Below are positions 31,819 through 41,390 of a DNA stretch of 42,824 bases, in pieces. Within the stretch, counting starts at the first letter, position 1; each line of letters begins with the position of its first letter. Position numbers and translations under genes: made by a program. This DNA is from Verrucomicrobiota bacterium (GTDB lineage Bacteria; Verrucomicrobiota; Verrucomicrobiia; Verrucomicrobiales; Akkermansiaceae). The stretch is taken from the NCBI GenBank assembly GCA_026397725.1, contig JAPLUI010000314.1, positions 1-42,824 on the forward strand. Reading direction: 5' to 3'. The notes below the pieces were generated by a model, which saw nothing but the letters and a program-made list of their open reading frames with translations, searched no databases and was not told the DNA's origin.

Positions 31819-34253
31819 AAAACACACTCATATCTCTCGCGGCTCTGATCATCCTCGCCACGCCCGGCCTGGTTTTCGGGGCGGAAAAGACCAAAGCGGT
31901 ACAGGCGCCCGATCTCACCGCCGGCACCAACCGCCATGCGGTTGACCGTAAGTTCACCTACAATCTTGGCCCCACGGGCATGCGCGGGTGGATCTGGACC
32001 CAATGGTCGACGTATAATAGCGACACGAGTACCGCCGGCAAACCATGGCAGATTCTGGTCACGTCCGTGGGCAAGGACACGCCGGCCGCGGCGGCAGGCA
32101 TTTTGCCCAACGACGTGATTCTGGGCGTGCAGGCGGGCGACGGTGCCGTCTCCCTTTTCACCAAGGATGCCCGCAAGAGCCTGGGCTTGGCGATCGGCGA
32201 TGCCGAGGCTGCCAATGGCGTGCTGAAACTCCTCATCAACCGGGACGGCGTCGACATCAATCAGACGTACACGCTTCAGTTCAAACTAACGAACCTGGCC
32301 TATAGCGCCACGGCACCCTACAACTGCCCCAAGTCGGCGCGCATCCTGGCCGATGCCGTCGACGTCCTATCTATCAATAAGTTCTCCTTACCCGGCATCG
32401 CGAACCCGGTGCTGGGCCTGGCCAAGCTGGCCGCCGGAATAACCAATGACGAGGTAAAGACATACGCCAATTCCATATGCCCCGCAACCGGCTCGCTGCA
32501 GCCACGGGTTTCCTATAGTTCCTGGAGCTGGGCGTACAACAACCTGTTTCTCACTGAATATTTCACCCGGATGAATATGGCGGAGTACAACGGCATGGAG
32601 TGTTGGCATTGCGGCGGTGACCCGAACTACATCTGGGGTTGGATCGCGGCGAATCTCGGCGGCACCAAGGCCCTGGCTTCGCGTTTTGAGCAAATGCGCT
32701 GGTATGTTGACCTGGCGCGCCGGTGCGACGGCTCGTTCGTGTCTGACGCGTACGACCAGGGGTTTGATGGGGTGAAGAATGGCGACTACTGGGACCCTAA
32801 TCTGGGATACCAGTATAATCTGGATGCGACATCACTCTATGTCCTGTTGTTTTCCGTGCCGGACCGGCGGATCTATCTCACGGGCAGGGATCCGAATCCG
32901 GCGAATGAGTTGAGCGCCGCAGCGGTATCAAATGCGATCTGGGCGGGGCATCTGGAGTTGACCGTGAACGGGTACACCACCAACCAACTGCTGGGCTACA
33001 TCGGCGAATACGATCCCTGCGTGCGCTGGGCTGTGGCGCAGACACTGGCCGCGAAGCCCGACAGCGCCAACCTGGTCCCCAAACTGATCGAAATGACTAA
33101 CAACGCCGATCCGCGCGTGCGCGAGGCATCGTGCCAAGCCCTGGGAACAATCAAGAGCCCCACCGCGATCCCTGCGCTGGTCGCCCGGCTGCGCGACCCG
33201 GACATGGGGGTGCGCTGGAAAGCGGGAGGAGCCCTGCAGGGATTCGACGCGGCGGCGACCACGGCCCCTTACCTGACGGACATGATGAAGGCATTCATCG
33301 CCAAGGGCTCCCTGGACCCATATGCGATTGATTGGGCTGATCCCTTGCGGATGGCCAATACTTGTCTGTCCGCTCTCCTGTTTCAGCAACGCCCCGACGA
33401 CACCCTGACCGCGCCCAAGGACCTGCTCTATGAGGCGGTTAAGGTCGGCCTGGCCCAACCGGACGGTTATGGGCGGGGGAATCTTGCTAAATTCCTCACC
33501 AAGTTGACCTGGACGGACGTCCAAGCGCTGGCGCCGAACCTCGTCGAAGCCGCGAAGGAGCCGCCACCGGCAGACCGGATGTTCGGGGCGGATTTCCCCA
33601 TTCACGCGATCCAAACGCTCGCAAAGTACAATGTCGCGGAAGGCATTCCCCTGGCGGTCAGGATAGCAGACAAATACGTGTTGTATCAGGGCCTTGGGAA
33701 CAGTTCTGGCGACGCCTTAAGCGTCTTGTCCAACACCTACCGCGGGTCGGCCAAGGACGCGCTTCCCGCGCTCCAAACGATGCAATCATGGGCGCCGGCA
33801 AACCAGCAAATCAAGGCTACCATTGCGGCAATCCAGACCCAGCCAGGGCCCGCTCTCGTGCATTTCAAGCAGATCACCACCCTCACCGCAACGCCACCTG
33901 CACTGAAATGGCCGGCGGCCACCGCAAAACTGGCTTGTTCCGTGACCGATCTGAACAAAGGAATTTCGCGCTATCACTGGAGCAAGCTGTCAGGGGACGG
34001 AACCATTGCGTTCAGCGTCAACGACTCGACGGCCGCATCGAAGTGCACGGCCACGTTCAGCGCCCCGGGCACCTATGTCCTGCAACTGGCGTGCGATGAT
34101 GGATCCATCCTGGATGCTTCCACCTGGAACTGGGGCTATCAACCCGAGGGCAGCAAGAACTACACCAACATCATCGGTGCCGTGTATGGCAACATCACTG
34201 TCAAAGTGGAGGGTTCATCTCCCGCCAACGCAGCCCCCGAAAAAACCCAATAG
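31815..34253 (+). CDS. DUF6288-type secreted protein with PDZ and HEAT-like repeats
   Basis: An 812-residue exported protein with a signal peptide MKNTLISLAALIILATPGLV. A PDZ-like domain follows (about 75-160: ILVTSVGKDTPAAAAGILPNDVILGV). A large helical region has WAYNNLFLTEYF and ECWHCGGDPNYIWGW, which I associate with DUF6288. Next are HEAT-like repeats (about 395-480: DPRVREASCQALGTIKSPTAIPALVARLRDPDMGVRWKAGGAL) and a C-terminal PKD-like beta domain (FSAPGTYVLQLACDDG). It is probably a periplasmic or surface scaffold. It is followed after 18 bp by the sialate O-acetylesterase gene. Its signal peptide is almost identical to that of the GH2 fragment at 36203. Confidence 0.8.
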   Translation: MKNTLISLAALIILATPGLVFGAEKTKAVQAPDLTAGTNRHAVDRKFTYNLGPTGMRGWIWTQWSTYNSDTSTAGKPWQILVTSVGKDTPAAAAGILPNDVILGVQAGDGAVSLFTKDARKSLGLAIGDAEAANGVLKLLINRDGVDINQTYTLQFKLTNLAYSATAPYNCPKSARILADAVDVLSINKFSLPGIANPVLGLAKLAAGITNDEVKTYANSICPATGSLQPRVSYSSWSWAYNNLFLTEYFTRMNMAEYNGMECWHCGGDPNYIWGWIAANLGGTKALASRFEQMRWYVDLARRCDGSFVSDAYDQGFDGVKNGDYWDPNLGYQYNLDATSLYVLLFSVPDRRIYLTGRDPNPANELSAAAVSNAIWAGHLELTVNGYTTNQLLGYIGEYDPCVRWAVAQTLAAKPDSANLVPKLIEMTNNADPRVREASCQALGTIKSPTAIPALVARLRDPDMGVRWKAGGALQGFDAAATTAPYLTDMMKAFIAKGSLDPYAIDWADPLRMANTCLSALLFQQRPDDTLTAPKDLLYEAVKVGLAQPDGYGRGNLAKFLTKLTWTDVQALAPNLVEAAKEPPPADRMFGADFPIHAIQTLAKYNVAEGIPLAVRIADKYVLYQGLGNSSGDALSVLSNTYRGSAKDALPALQTMQSWAPANQQIKATIAAIQTQPGPALVHFKQITTLTATPPALKWPAATAKLACSVTDLNKGISRYHWSKLSGDGTIAFSVNDSTAASKCTATFSAPGTYVLQLACDDGSILDASTWNWGYQPEGSKNYTNIIGAVYGNITVKVEGSSPANAAPEKTQ

Positions 34254-34271
34254 GAAACGTAAATTACCACA

Positions 34272-36176
34272 ATGAAACATCACACAATGAAAACAAAAAT
34301 ACTCGGCGCACTTATCGCTGGATTTGGCGCGCTTGCGGGCATCCCGCACGCCGGGGCCGAGGAGAAATTGGTGCCAGGCAAAGACCGCATCGATGTCCCT
34401 GCCATCGGGGACGGGTTGTGCCTGCACAATCTGTTCCAGACCGGCATGGTGCTGCAACGCGACAAGCCGATCCGGATCTGGGGCTGGGCGGAGCCCGGTG
34501 AGAACGTGAGCGTGACTTTTGGCGACAAAATGCAATCTTGTACCGCGGCGGCCGACCGGTCGTGGAAAGTCGAACTGCCGGCCCTGCCTGCCAGTTCCGA
34601 GCCGCGAACGTTGGTCGTCCAGGGCAAAGCCACGACGATCAAGCTGGAGGATATCCTCCTCGGGGATGTCTGGTTGCTGGGCGGACAGAGCAACATGGAG
34701 TTTCCTATCTACAAGGTTGAGGACGGAGCACTCGAAATCGCCTCTGCCAATTTCAAAAACATCCGCCTCTTCACCGTCCCGCAGTTGAATGGCCCTGATT
34801 ACAAGAAAGCCTTTCCGCGTCTGTATCAATGGAGCGATTGGAACTCGGATCACTACCGGCAGGGATATTGGGATGTCTGCTCGCCGGCGACGGTCAGCGA
34901 GATGTCCGCCATCGGCTACACCTTTGCCCGACGCCTTCACATGGCGACGCAAATTCCCATCGGCGTGATTGATGCGTCGCGCGGCGGCACGTGCATCGAG
35001 ACGTGGCTGCCGCTTGATCTGCTGAAGACCATCGACACGCCGGAGGTCAAAGCCGCGCTGTCCGAGTGGGACAAGCAAGTCGCGGCCTTCAATCCGCAGC
35101 AAGACCTCGAAGCCAGGATCAAACAGGATCAAGAATGGGTGGCCAACATGAAGAAACAAGGCAGGGAGAAGGAGATTCCGGCAAACCGCACCCCGCCCTC
35201 CGCTCTGCGACCGGGTCCTGCTATGGACATGAACCGCCCGGGCAACTGTTACGCCAGCATGCTCGCGCCGCTCGCTGGCTTCCAGATCAAGGGTGCCATC
35301 TGGCATCAGGGCTTCAACAACGCGATGGTGCCGAATGGTCACGTGTTGTACTATCAGGTCTTTGCCAAAATGATCGGAGCATGGCGTGCGGCGTTCGATG
35401 ACCCCCAAATGCCGTTTGGGATCATCTCGCTCTGCACCGCGGGGGATCCGCAAGACCTGAATAACTACCTTGAGAACATCGTCGACGAGGGGATCTACAT
35501 TCGTGAAGTCCAGTACCAGACCTTCCTCGACTTCCAGAAAGCCGGCGACAAGAGCGTTGGATACGCCAGCAGTTTCGATCAACGCCGGGCCTGGTATCAT
35601 CCGCAGATCAAGATTCCGGTCGGCGAGCGCATCGCCGGTTGGGCGTTGGTGACAAAATACGGGAAGTCCGGCGATATCCGCTGGCTGCCACCGACGATCC
35701 AGGAGATGAAGGTGGACGGTGGTAAAATGATCCTGAAAATGGCTCGCTTCGAAGTAATCCCCTACAACGACGGCCCTATCCTCGGGTTCTGCATTGCCGG
35801 GAAGGACGGGAAATTCCAACCCGCCAAAGCCGACTGGATCGACCCAGCCAACCCAGGCGACCGCAGCACCATCGTGCTGTCCAGCCCGCTGGTGGCCGAG
35901 CCCGTGTATTACCGGCATGCGTGGGGTCGAAACCCGCTGGCAAACTTGAAGGCCGGCGGCATCCCGCTTGACGCCCTGCGCAACGACAACTTTACGGTCG
36001 CCGACATGTATGAGATCTACACCGGCAAAAAGAGCGCGACGCCCAACATTCTGGAAGGGGTAGAGTTCCGTGATCTGGGCAACGCGTTAAAGGCCGAAGA
36101 CGTGAAGCGCCGCCTGAATGAGGCGGAAACGTTCATCAAGGAGCACCAAGCCACGAGCAATGCTGCACAGCAATGA
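34272..36176 (+). CDS. Secreted sialate O-acetylesterase-like SGNH hydrolase
   Basis: A 634-residue protein with a signal peptide cut near AGA-EEK (about residue 28). Block I of the SGNH fold is LLGGQSNMEFP with nucleophile Ser140. A later family motif appears as APLAGFQIKGAIWHQGFNNA; the more usual form is W(Y/H)QGE(S/A)N, so Phe replaces Glu. RAWYHPQIKIPVGERIAGWAL probably holds the catalytic His. These esterases remove acetyl groups from sialic acids or from acetylated plant polysaccharides. Neighbouring GH95, GH2 and GH106 relatives favour a role in debranching decorated polysaccharides. The stop overlaps an ATG at 36173 by 4 bp. Confidence 0.88.
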   Translation: MKHHTMKTKILGALIAGFGALAGIPHAGAEEKLVPGKDRIDVPAIGDGLCLHNLFQTGMVLQRDKPIRIWGWAEPGENVSVTFGDKMQSCTAAADRSWKVELPALPASSEPRTLVVQGKATTIKLEDILLGDVWLLGGQSNMEFPIYKVEDGALEIASANFKNIRLFTVPQLNGPDYKKAFPRLYQWSDWNSDHYRQGYWDVCSPATVSEMSAIGYTFARRLHMATQIPIGVIDASRGGTCIETWLPLDLLKTIDTPEVKAALSEWDKQVAAFNPQQDLEARIKQDQEWVANMKKQGREKEIPANRTPPSALRPGPAMDMNRPGNCYASMLAPLAGFQIKGAIWHQGFNNAMVPNGHVLYYQVFAKMIGAWRAAFDDPQMPFGIISLCTAGDPQDLNNYLENIVDEGIYIREVQYQTFLDFQKAGDKSVGYASSFDQRRAWYHPQIKIPVGERIAGWALVTKYGKSGDIRWLPPTIQEMKVDGGKMILKMARFEVIPYNDGPILGFCIAGKDGKFQPAKADWIDPANPGDRSTIVLSSPLVAEPVYYRHAWGRNPLANLKAGGIPLDALRNDNFTVADMYEIYTGKKSATPNILEGVEFRDLGNALKAEDVKRRLNEAETFIKEHQATSNAAQQ

Positions 36177-36202
36177 ACTCAAACAACTCAAAAGCAAAAT
36201 TC

Positions 36203-36682
36203 ATGAAAAACACACTCGGTTCTCTCGCCGCACTGATCATCCTCGCCACGCCCGGAAACGTCCTGGCGGTGGACAACACCGGCACCGGCGGAACCATCAC
36301 CTATCAGGCCGCCAGGGGCGAAGCTGTTTCGCTCGCGGGAACATGGCGGTTCCGGCTGGATCCGAAGGCGGAAGGGCTGCCGGCGGGATGGTTCAATCAG
36401 AAATTGCCCGATCCAATCGAGCTGCCCGGCTCGTGCGAACAGCGCGGCTATGGCGAGAAGCCGGGCCAGCCGGATCTTGGCAGGCTGACGCATGTGCTGA
36501 CACACGTCGGGCCAGCGTGGTATCGGCGCGATCTGGTCATTCCGCAAGAATGGACGGGCAAGCGGGTCGAGTTGTTTCTCGAACGCTGTCATTGGGAGAC
36601 GACGGTATGGGTGGACGGGAGAAAGATCGGAAATCATCCGCAAGCCTTTGAATTCAAGCGCTTTATGGACAAGAATGCATGA
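36203..36682 (+). pseudogene. GH2-type hydrolase, N-terminal fragment
   Basis: The signal peptide MKNTLGSLAALIILATPGNV leads into a GH2 sugar-binding jellyroll: EAVSLAGTWRFRLDPKAEGLP, ELPGSCEQRGYG, GPAWYRRDLVIPQEWTGKRV and LFLERCHWETTVWVDGRKIG. The frame stops at 36682 after KRFMDKNA, before the immunoglobulin-like and catalytic barrel domains, leaving about 160 residues of a protein normally 700-1000 long. An ATG at 36173 overlapping the previous stop is an alternative start, but 36203 matches the signal-peptide start of the DUF6288 gene. The fragment cannot be catalytic. Confidence 0.75.
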
Positions 36683-36900
36683 TGCTTCGGCTGGAAGTTC
36701 CATCAAAAAATCCGCGGCCCGAAGATTTTCGAAAAAAATCCTCGACAACGCGGACAGGATCGGTATTTTCGCGTCTGCGGAGATTTACCATGATTCTGAC
36801 GAAATCCCCCATTTCCCTGCATGATCCCGCCGGACCAACGCCTTGGTCGGCTCCGGGGCTGGGGCTTTTGTGCCGTTTCCGCCCCCTTTTCCCCCGCAAC

Positions 36901-36975
36901 CCCCTTTTCCCCGCCATCCGGTCCGGCCACCGGCTCTTTCAACGGCCTTCATCCCAAGGCAATTTCTTAGCAGTC
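36901..36975 (+). repeat. ~75-bp repeat, copy 1, upstream of the autotransporter-repeat gene
   Basis: Shares about 80% identity with 39699-39776, including the invariant core ATCCGGTCCGGCCACCGGCT / CTCCGGTCCGGCCACCGGCT and the end TTCYTAGCAGT. This copy ends 10 bp before the start codon at 36985, so it forms the 5' leader of that gene. Confidence 0.65.
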
Positions 36976-36984
36976 ATTAAATCC

Positions 36985-39459
36985 ATGAAGATTCCCCGCA
37001 TCTCACCCGCGTCATCCCTCGCTGTTGCTATCGCTTCGCTGCTCGCCGCAGGGCTGGCGCAGGGGGCAACCTACACCTGGGCCAACTCCAATGTTGCGGG
37101 AACCCCAACCGCTTCGCTCAACTGGTTTAACCCCACTCAAGGTGCGTGGACCGGCGGCACGCCGGTGAGCGGCAACACCAACACCATCCAGTTTTTTCAG
37201 GACACATCAACCCCGTTGACTTACACGAATACGTCATCCGTTTCCCAAAATTCGATCATTGATCATGGTGGCGCAGCCCTCCAATTGGGCGCCTTGACGC
37301 TTGCTGGCATGGCCGCCACTAATGCCAACCTAACGATGAATATCTCGGGCGATGCCTTGAACTTTTCTGCCGCAACAGGGACGATCAATCTTTCCGGCGT
37401 CATTAACACCAAGCTGCTCATCTATAACCTGAGTAGCAATATTCAGCTTGGCACCGCCAGTAGCGCGGGGGCTCTCCAGATTCAAGGTGACGGCAATGGA
37501 ACATTCAACATCGGTGGTATCATCAGTGAACTCCAGTCTGGCGGAGGTAGTGTCGTCAAGTCCGGCAATTCTACCGTAGGTCTCAACGGTGCCAACTCCT
37601 ACACAGGCACAACAACAGTGACAGCAGGGCTATTGATCGTTCGGAACGATACCGCACTGGGTTCTACCGTAGCTGGCACCACGGTTAATGATGGTGCGGC
37701 AATGAAGATTGAATCGGTGCTCGGTGTGCCCACTGAAGTGGGTGCGGAAGCACTCACCCTCAACGGCACGGGAATCTCCAGCGGCGGCGCGCTGAGCAAT
37801 TCGGGTGACAATAACTATGGTGGCCTTTTGACGCTCGGCAGCACGACTCGCATCATCTCTACAGATGGAACTCTCACGCTTTCGAACACCGGGACCATCA
37901 CCGCACCTAATTTGACAAAAGGTCTCACAGTCGGTGGCGGAGGTAGCGTTACAATCGAAGGCATTATAGGCACGGGTACCGGAACACTCACCAAAGAGGG
38001 CACAGGTACGCTCACCCTTACCAAAACCAACACCTTCAGCGGTTTGACGACAGTGACGACGGGTGTGTTGAATATCACGAACGCCGGAGCGCTGGGTGCC
38101 ACCGCCAATGGCACTACGGTGAGTTCCGGGGGCGCTTTGGAACTCCAGGGGGGGACCGGCTTTACAGTCGGGAATGAAGCTCTCACGCTCAGAGGCACGG
38201 GGATCAGCGATGGTGGGGCATTGCGCAATATCAATGGGACCAACGAATATCAGGGGCTCGTTACTCTTGGTGCCGCTGCCCGCATCAACTCAGATTCCGG
38301 TTTGCTCACCCTTTCTAATGTTGGGACGATCACGGGAGCTTATGGACTCACAGTAGGGGGAGCAGCGAACACGATGATCAACAGCATCATTGGAACGGGG
38401 GTTGGAACGCTAACAAAAGATGGTGCAGGGACTCTGACCCTTACCGGCGTGAATACTTACACTGGCGTGACGAAGATCACGGAAGGAGTTGTATCGGTCG
38501 CCACGATCGGTGCTGGAGGCACAGCAGGCAATCTGGGCAAGGCGACTGCTCTGGCCAGCAAACTCGTTTTTGATGGCGGCGCGTTAAGATACACTGGTTC
38601 TACAGCTTCCACCAACCGCAACTTCACGATCGTCGACGATAAGATGGCTACCATTGAGGTGACCAACAGCGCCACCAACCTGACCATCACCGGAGCCAGT
38701 TCGGCTGATACGGGAGGTCTTATTAAAACCGGTTCTGGCACCCTGACGCTCGATGGGGCAAACATTCATGCCGGCGCTACAACGGTCAGTGCGGGAACCT
38801 TGAATGTGACGGGTTCATTGACTAGTGGTGGCATTGAGAGTGCGGTGACCGTGGGTGGTGCCGGCACCAGCAGCACGCCGACACTTGCCGGCGTCGGAAC
38901 AATCAGTGGCGCTACGGTCATTGCGGCGGCGGGCGGCGGTGCTGTCGGCACGCACTCGCCCGGTGGTAGGACTGTGAACGGCACCGCAAGTTTAGTGGGC
39001 ACGCAGACCCTTGAAAGCACTCTGGAATACCAAGCGGGCTCGATTTTCGAGTGGCAACTGAATTCTAATACCGCCGACATCGCTAATCGCGGAGGGGAGT
39101 TCGACGCCGTAGATGTCACTAACTCCTGGGTCACGATCAGCGATACCGCAGTGTTCAAGATTGTCATCGGCAGTTCTGTCAGTTTCGATCCTAACGTTGA
39201 TACGGCATTATTCTGGAATGCGAACCGTTCATGGCAAGTGTTCGGCGACGGGGCGACCAGCATCGGCAACGGCAGTTTCGCGGTCATCAATGCCCCGACG
39301 GCAAGCTACACACCCTACTACCCCGGCGGCAGCTTCAGTTTCAACAGTGCGAACGGCACCCTCAACTGGACCGCCGTCCCCGAGCCCACCGGTGCGTTGG
39401 CCGGGTTGCTGGTAGGTGCCGGGCTGCTGCGCCGGAGACGGTTGGTGCGGGCGGGCTGA
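36985..39459 (+). CDS. PEP-CTERM protein with autotransporter-associated beta-strand repeats
   Basis: An 824-residue surface protein. The ATG at 36985 starts a signal peptide (MKIPRISPASSLAVAIASLL, cut near AQG-ATYTW); the longer frame upstream is non-coding leader. The body consists of repeated 'GxGxLTKxGxGTLTLTxxNTFSGxTTVTxGxLxIxNxxALG' units (for example about residues 325-370 and 465-510), the passenger-type beta-strand repeats that stack into a solenoid. A globular beta region follows, then the sorting tail VPEPTGALAGLLVGAGLLRRRR. It is likely anchored or released by an exosortase. Codon use is less GC-rich than its neighbours. The leader contains a sequence repeated after the gene at 39699. 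Confidence 0.9.
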   Translation: MKIPRISPASSLAVAIASLLAAGLAQGATYTWANSNVAGTPTASLNWFNPTQGAWTGGTPVSGNTNTIQFFQDTSTPLTYTNTSSVSQNSIIDHGGAALQLGALTLAGMAATNANLTMNISGDALNFSAATGTINLSGVINTKLLIYNLSSNIQLGTASSAGALQIQGDGNGTFNIGGIISELQSGGGSVVKSGNSTVGLNGANSYTGTTTVTAGLLIVRNDTALGSTVAGTTVNDGAAMKIESVLGVPTEVGAEALTLNGTGISSGGALSNSGDNNYGGLLTLGSTTRIISTDGTLTLSNTGTITAPNLTKGLTVGGGGSVTIEGIIGTGTGTLTKEGTGTLTLTKTNTFSGLTTVTTGVLNITNAGALGATANGTTVSSGGALELQGGTGFTVGNEALTLRGTGISDGGALRNINGTNEYQGLVTLGAAARINSDSGLLTLSNVGTITGAYGLTVGGAANTMINSIIGTGVGTLTKDGAGTLTLTGVNTYTGVTKITEGVVSVATIGAGGTAGNLGKATALASKLVFDGGALRYTGSTASTNRNFTIVDDKMATIEVTNSATNLTITGASSADTGGLIKTGSGTLTLDGANIHAGATTVSAGTLNVTGSLTSGGIESAVTVGGAGTSSTPTLAGVGTISGATVIAAAGGGAVGTHSPGGRTVNGTASLVGTQTLESTLEYQAGSIFEWQLNSNTADIANRGGEFDAVDVTNSWVTISDTAVFKIVIGSSVSFDPNVDTALFWNANRSWQVFGDGATSIGNGSFAVINAPTASYTPYYPGGSFSFNSANGTLNWTAVPEPTGALAGLLVGAGLLRRRRLVRAG

Positions 39460-39574
39460 GAAGCCGGAGCGTCGCTCAAGAATCGGCCCCGGAACCGGTG
39501 GCAGGGTTAAGGCATGGATCGGTGTGGAAAACTCTCAAGCCGACAGGGGCCAGAGTTCCCGCCTGCGGGCCATT

Positions 39575-39676
39575 TTTCCGCGCCCGGTAACGGCGAAGTT
39601 CCTGAAGCTGGTTGCGCTGTCAGGTTTGGACGCCCAGCCCTTCGCGGCAGTTGCAGAATTCGAGGTGGAGCGATGA
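39575..39676 (+). pseudogene. Tail of an F5/8-type C (discoidin-like) carbohydrate-binding domain
   Basis: The frame ending at 39676 reads FPRPVTAKFLKLVALSGLDA then QPFAAVAEFEVER. This is the usual last strand pair of discoidin domains at the C-terminus of secreted hydrolases ('TARYxKLxALSGxxGxPFAxxAELEV'). Nothing upstream supports a full domain. It is a leftover of a deleted hydrolase located just before the second copy of the ~75-bp repeat. Confidence 0.6.
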
Positions 39677-39698
39677 AACTCTGCCCGATAAGCGTCAA

Positions 39699-39776
39699 CC
39701 CCCATTTCCGCGCCCTCCGGTCCGGCCACCGGCTCTCCCAGCGGCCTTCACCCAAAAAGCAAATTCCTAGCAGTTT
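39699..39776 (+). repeat. ~75-bp repeat, copy 2
   Basis: Relative of 36901-36975 in the same orientation. It truncates the GH106 remnant exactly at its right edge, so the repeat marks a recombination or insertion breakpoint. Confidence 0.65.
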
Positions 39777-40428
39777 GACCGCCAGCCGCGTGAGCAGCAC
39801 CCCCGAGTTGCACATGTCATAGTCATAGCCGAATCCGCACGCCGGATCGATGTTCTTGGGTGGCACGAAGTTGGGTACCTCATCGCCACTGCAATATATC
39901 ACGTCTGCCACAAACAGCCCCTGCCGCAGGATATATCAACAACGTGATGGGTGACTGTCGGTCGGCGCTCCTTGATTTTCCTTCCACAACTCGATTTCCC
40001 AAAACTCCGCGACCGGCACGTCCATGCGTCCCTGGTTCATCAGCCCGTCGTTGGAATACAGGCGCGGATGATGCTGGCCGCCGGCTTCCGCCCGCACTTT
40101 CAGGCCGTCGGCATGCGCCAGCTCCGCCCAGCGACCGTAGTGCTGGTCCGCCGCGCAATCGGCGACGGTGCGCCTCACATCTGCCAGGAAACGATCCGTG
40201 AGCCCGACACTGTCCACGATTTCGCCCGCCAGAGCTGCTAGATAGGGAACCGGATCGTAACCCCGCCGGGTCTTGAATTCATCGAGCAGCCTGGGCGTCC
40301 AGGAATACATCAGGTCGGCCTCGAAATTGTCCTCGATGGAATACTGCCAGGTCTTGCCAACCAGCACGCCCGCATCGCCTAACAACGGCTTGATGCCTTT
40401 CTCATAGTGCCACTCCAGCGTGTTTCCC
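39774..40428 (-). pseudogene. GH106-like (alpha-L-rhamnosidase family) fragment in two frames
   Basis: The minus frame from about 40428 reads IKPLLGDAGVLVGKTWQY, NFEADLMYSWTPRLLDEF, TRRGYDPVPYLAALAGE and ADGLKVRAEAGGQHHPRLYS, the catalytic-core pattern of large GH106-type hydrolases. It breaks at ENQGAPT (about 39950) and resumes in another frame as LRQGLFVADVIYCSGDEVPN, then GYDYDMCNSGVLLTRLAVK, before ending at the ~75-bp repeat. Intact enzymes exceed 800 residues; both ends and an internal piece are gone. It joins without a gap to a different hydrolase remnant at 40430, forming a chimeric relic. Confidence 0.7.
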
Positions 40429-40429
40429 A

Positions 40430-41360
40430 ATCACTGCGCATTCCGGCATTCGGCTTGTCCTTTTCGGGCAAGACCTCCGGTCCGTCGAACGTAAAGGTCT
40501 CCCCGATCCAGATGGCATCCTGGCCGGCGCCAAGATGCTGAGCGGCAACCATATTGATGCGCGGGAATTGCCTGGTGAGCATGCTGCAATAGGGATCGGC
40601 AAGTTCCGGGTGGTTCGCCCGCTCAAAGACCGGGGTCAGGGTCTGGCGCGAACTGTTGAACCACCAGCACATCGAGCCCCAAGACTGCCAGCCGTCCTGC
40701 ACATTGAAGATGCCGCCGTTTGCATTGATCGGATACTTGCCCCGGTTGCAGGTGTTCATGCCGTAAAGATAATAGAGCCAGTGCCGGTCAAAGCTCTCGT
40801 CAAAGGGCCGGTCGTGTGTGGCCGGCAGACAGATGAAGGATTTCCGCCAGAAGTCGTGCCACTGCGCCACGGTGGAGTCATAGATGACAGCGAAGGTGGT
40901 GGCCAAGGCCGCTTTCACCTCCGCGCTCGCCAGCGCCACCACATCCTCCTTGGGCGTCATCGTCGCCGCGCTGCCGATATAGATCGGTGAACGTGCCCTT
41001 GCCGGCTGGAATAGTCAACTGGCTGTTAGTCGCGGTCGCCCTGCGGCCTTGCACCGCCACCACACAGGCCGAGGTGCAATAGAAATCATTGATCGTCATC
41101 CCGGTGCTGCACTTTTCGCTGAACACCTGCTTGAGAATGAGCGTGTTGTTCGGTGGCGATTGCGTGGAGGTATTGCTATAAAGTCCCTTCACGGCATCGG
41201 GCATCATTCTGGCCAGATCCACCGTGGGTGCCAGATACTTGGCGTAGTCCATGGTGATCATGGACGAGCCCGCCGGAGTTCCGGCGGCAGTTGCCGCATT
41301 TGCATTACATCCCGTCAGCAGGGCGATGGCCGCGAAGGATCTGATTGGCTAGTGTTTCAT
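40430..41360 (-). pseudogene. DUF5703-like glycoside hydrolase remnant: amber codon 4, frameshift, 3' truncation
   Basis: The start at 41360 reads MKH, then TAG (41349-41351), then PIRSFAAIALLTGCNANA, a good lipoprotein signal. The amber codon therefore interrupts an otherwise normal N-terminus. The frame continues VDLARMMPDAVKGLYSN and ATNSQLTIPAGKGTFTDLY, shifts near 40980, and resumes as IGSAATMTPKEDVVALASAE, AQWHDFWRKSFICLPA, HWLYYLYGMNTCNRGKYPIN and WGSMCWWFNSSRQTLTPVFE. This resembles the hydrolase at 41391-42671, so the two are paralogues of a GH95/DUF5703-type (alpha/alpha)6-barrel group. It ends at the GH106 junction near 40430. Confidence 0.7.
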
Positions 41361-41390
41361 GTTGGTTGGTTTGCTTGTTAGTTGTGATGT

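Noticed and set aside
34215..35918. 567-codon minus-strand frame opposite the esterase
   Set aside because: Antisense shadow of a complete esterase with SGNH motifs.
36679..36984. 102 extra N-terminal codons for the autotransporter-repeat protein
   Set aside because: They precede a perfect signal peptide and cover the ~75-bp repeat leader; the Met at 36985 is the better start.
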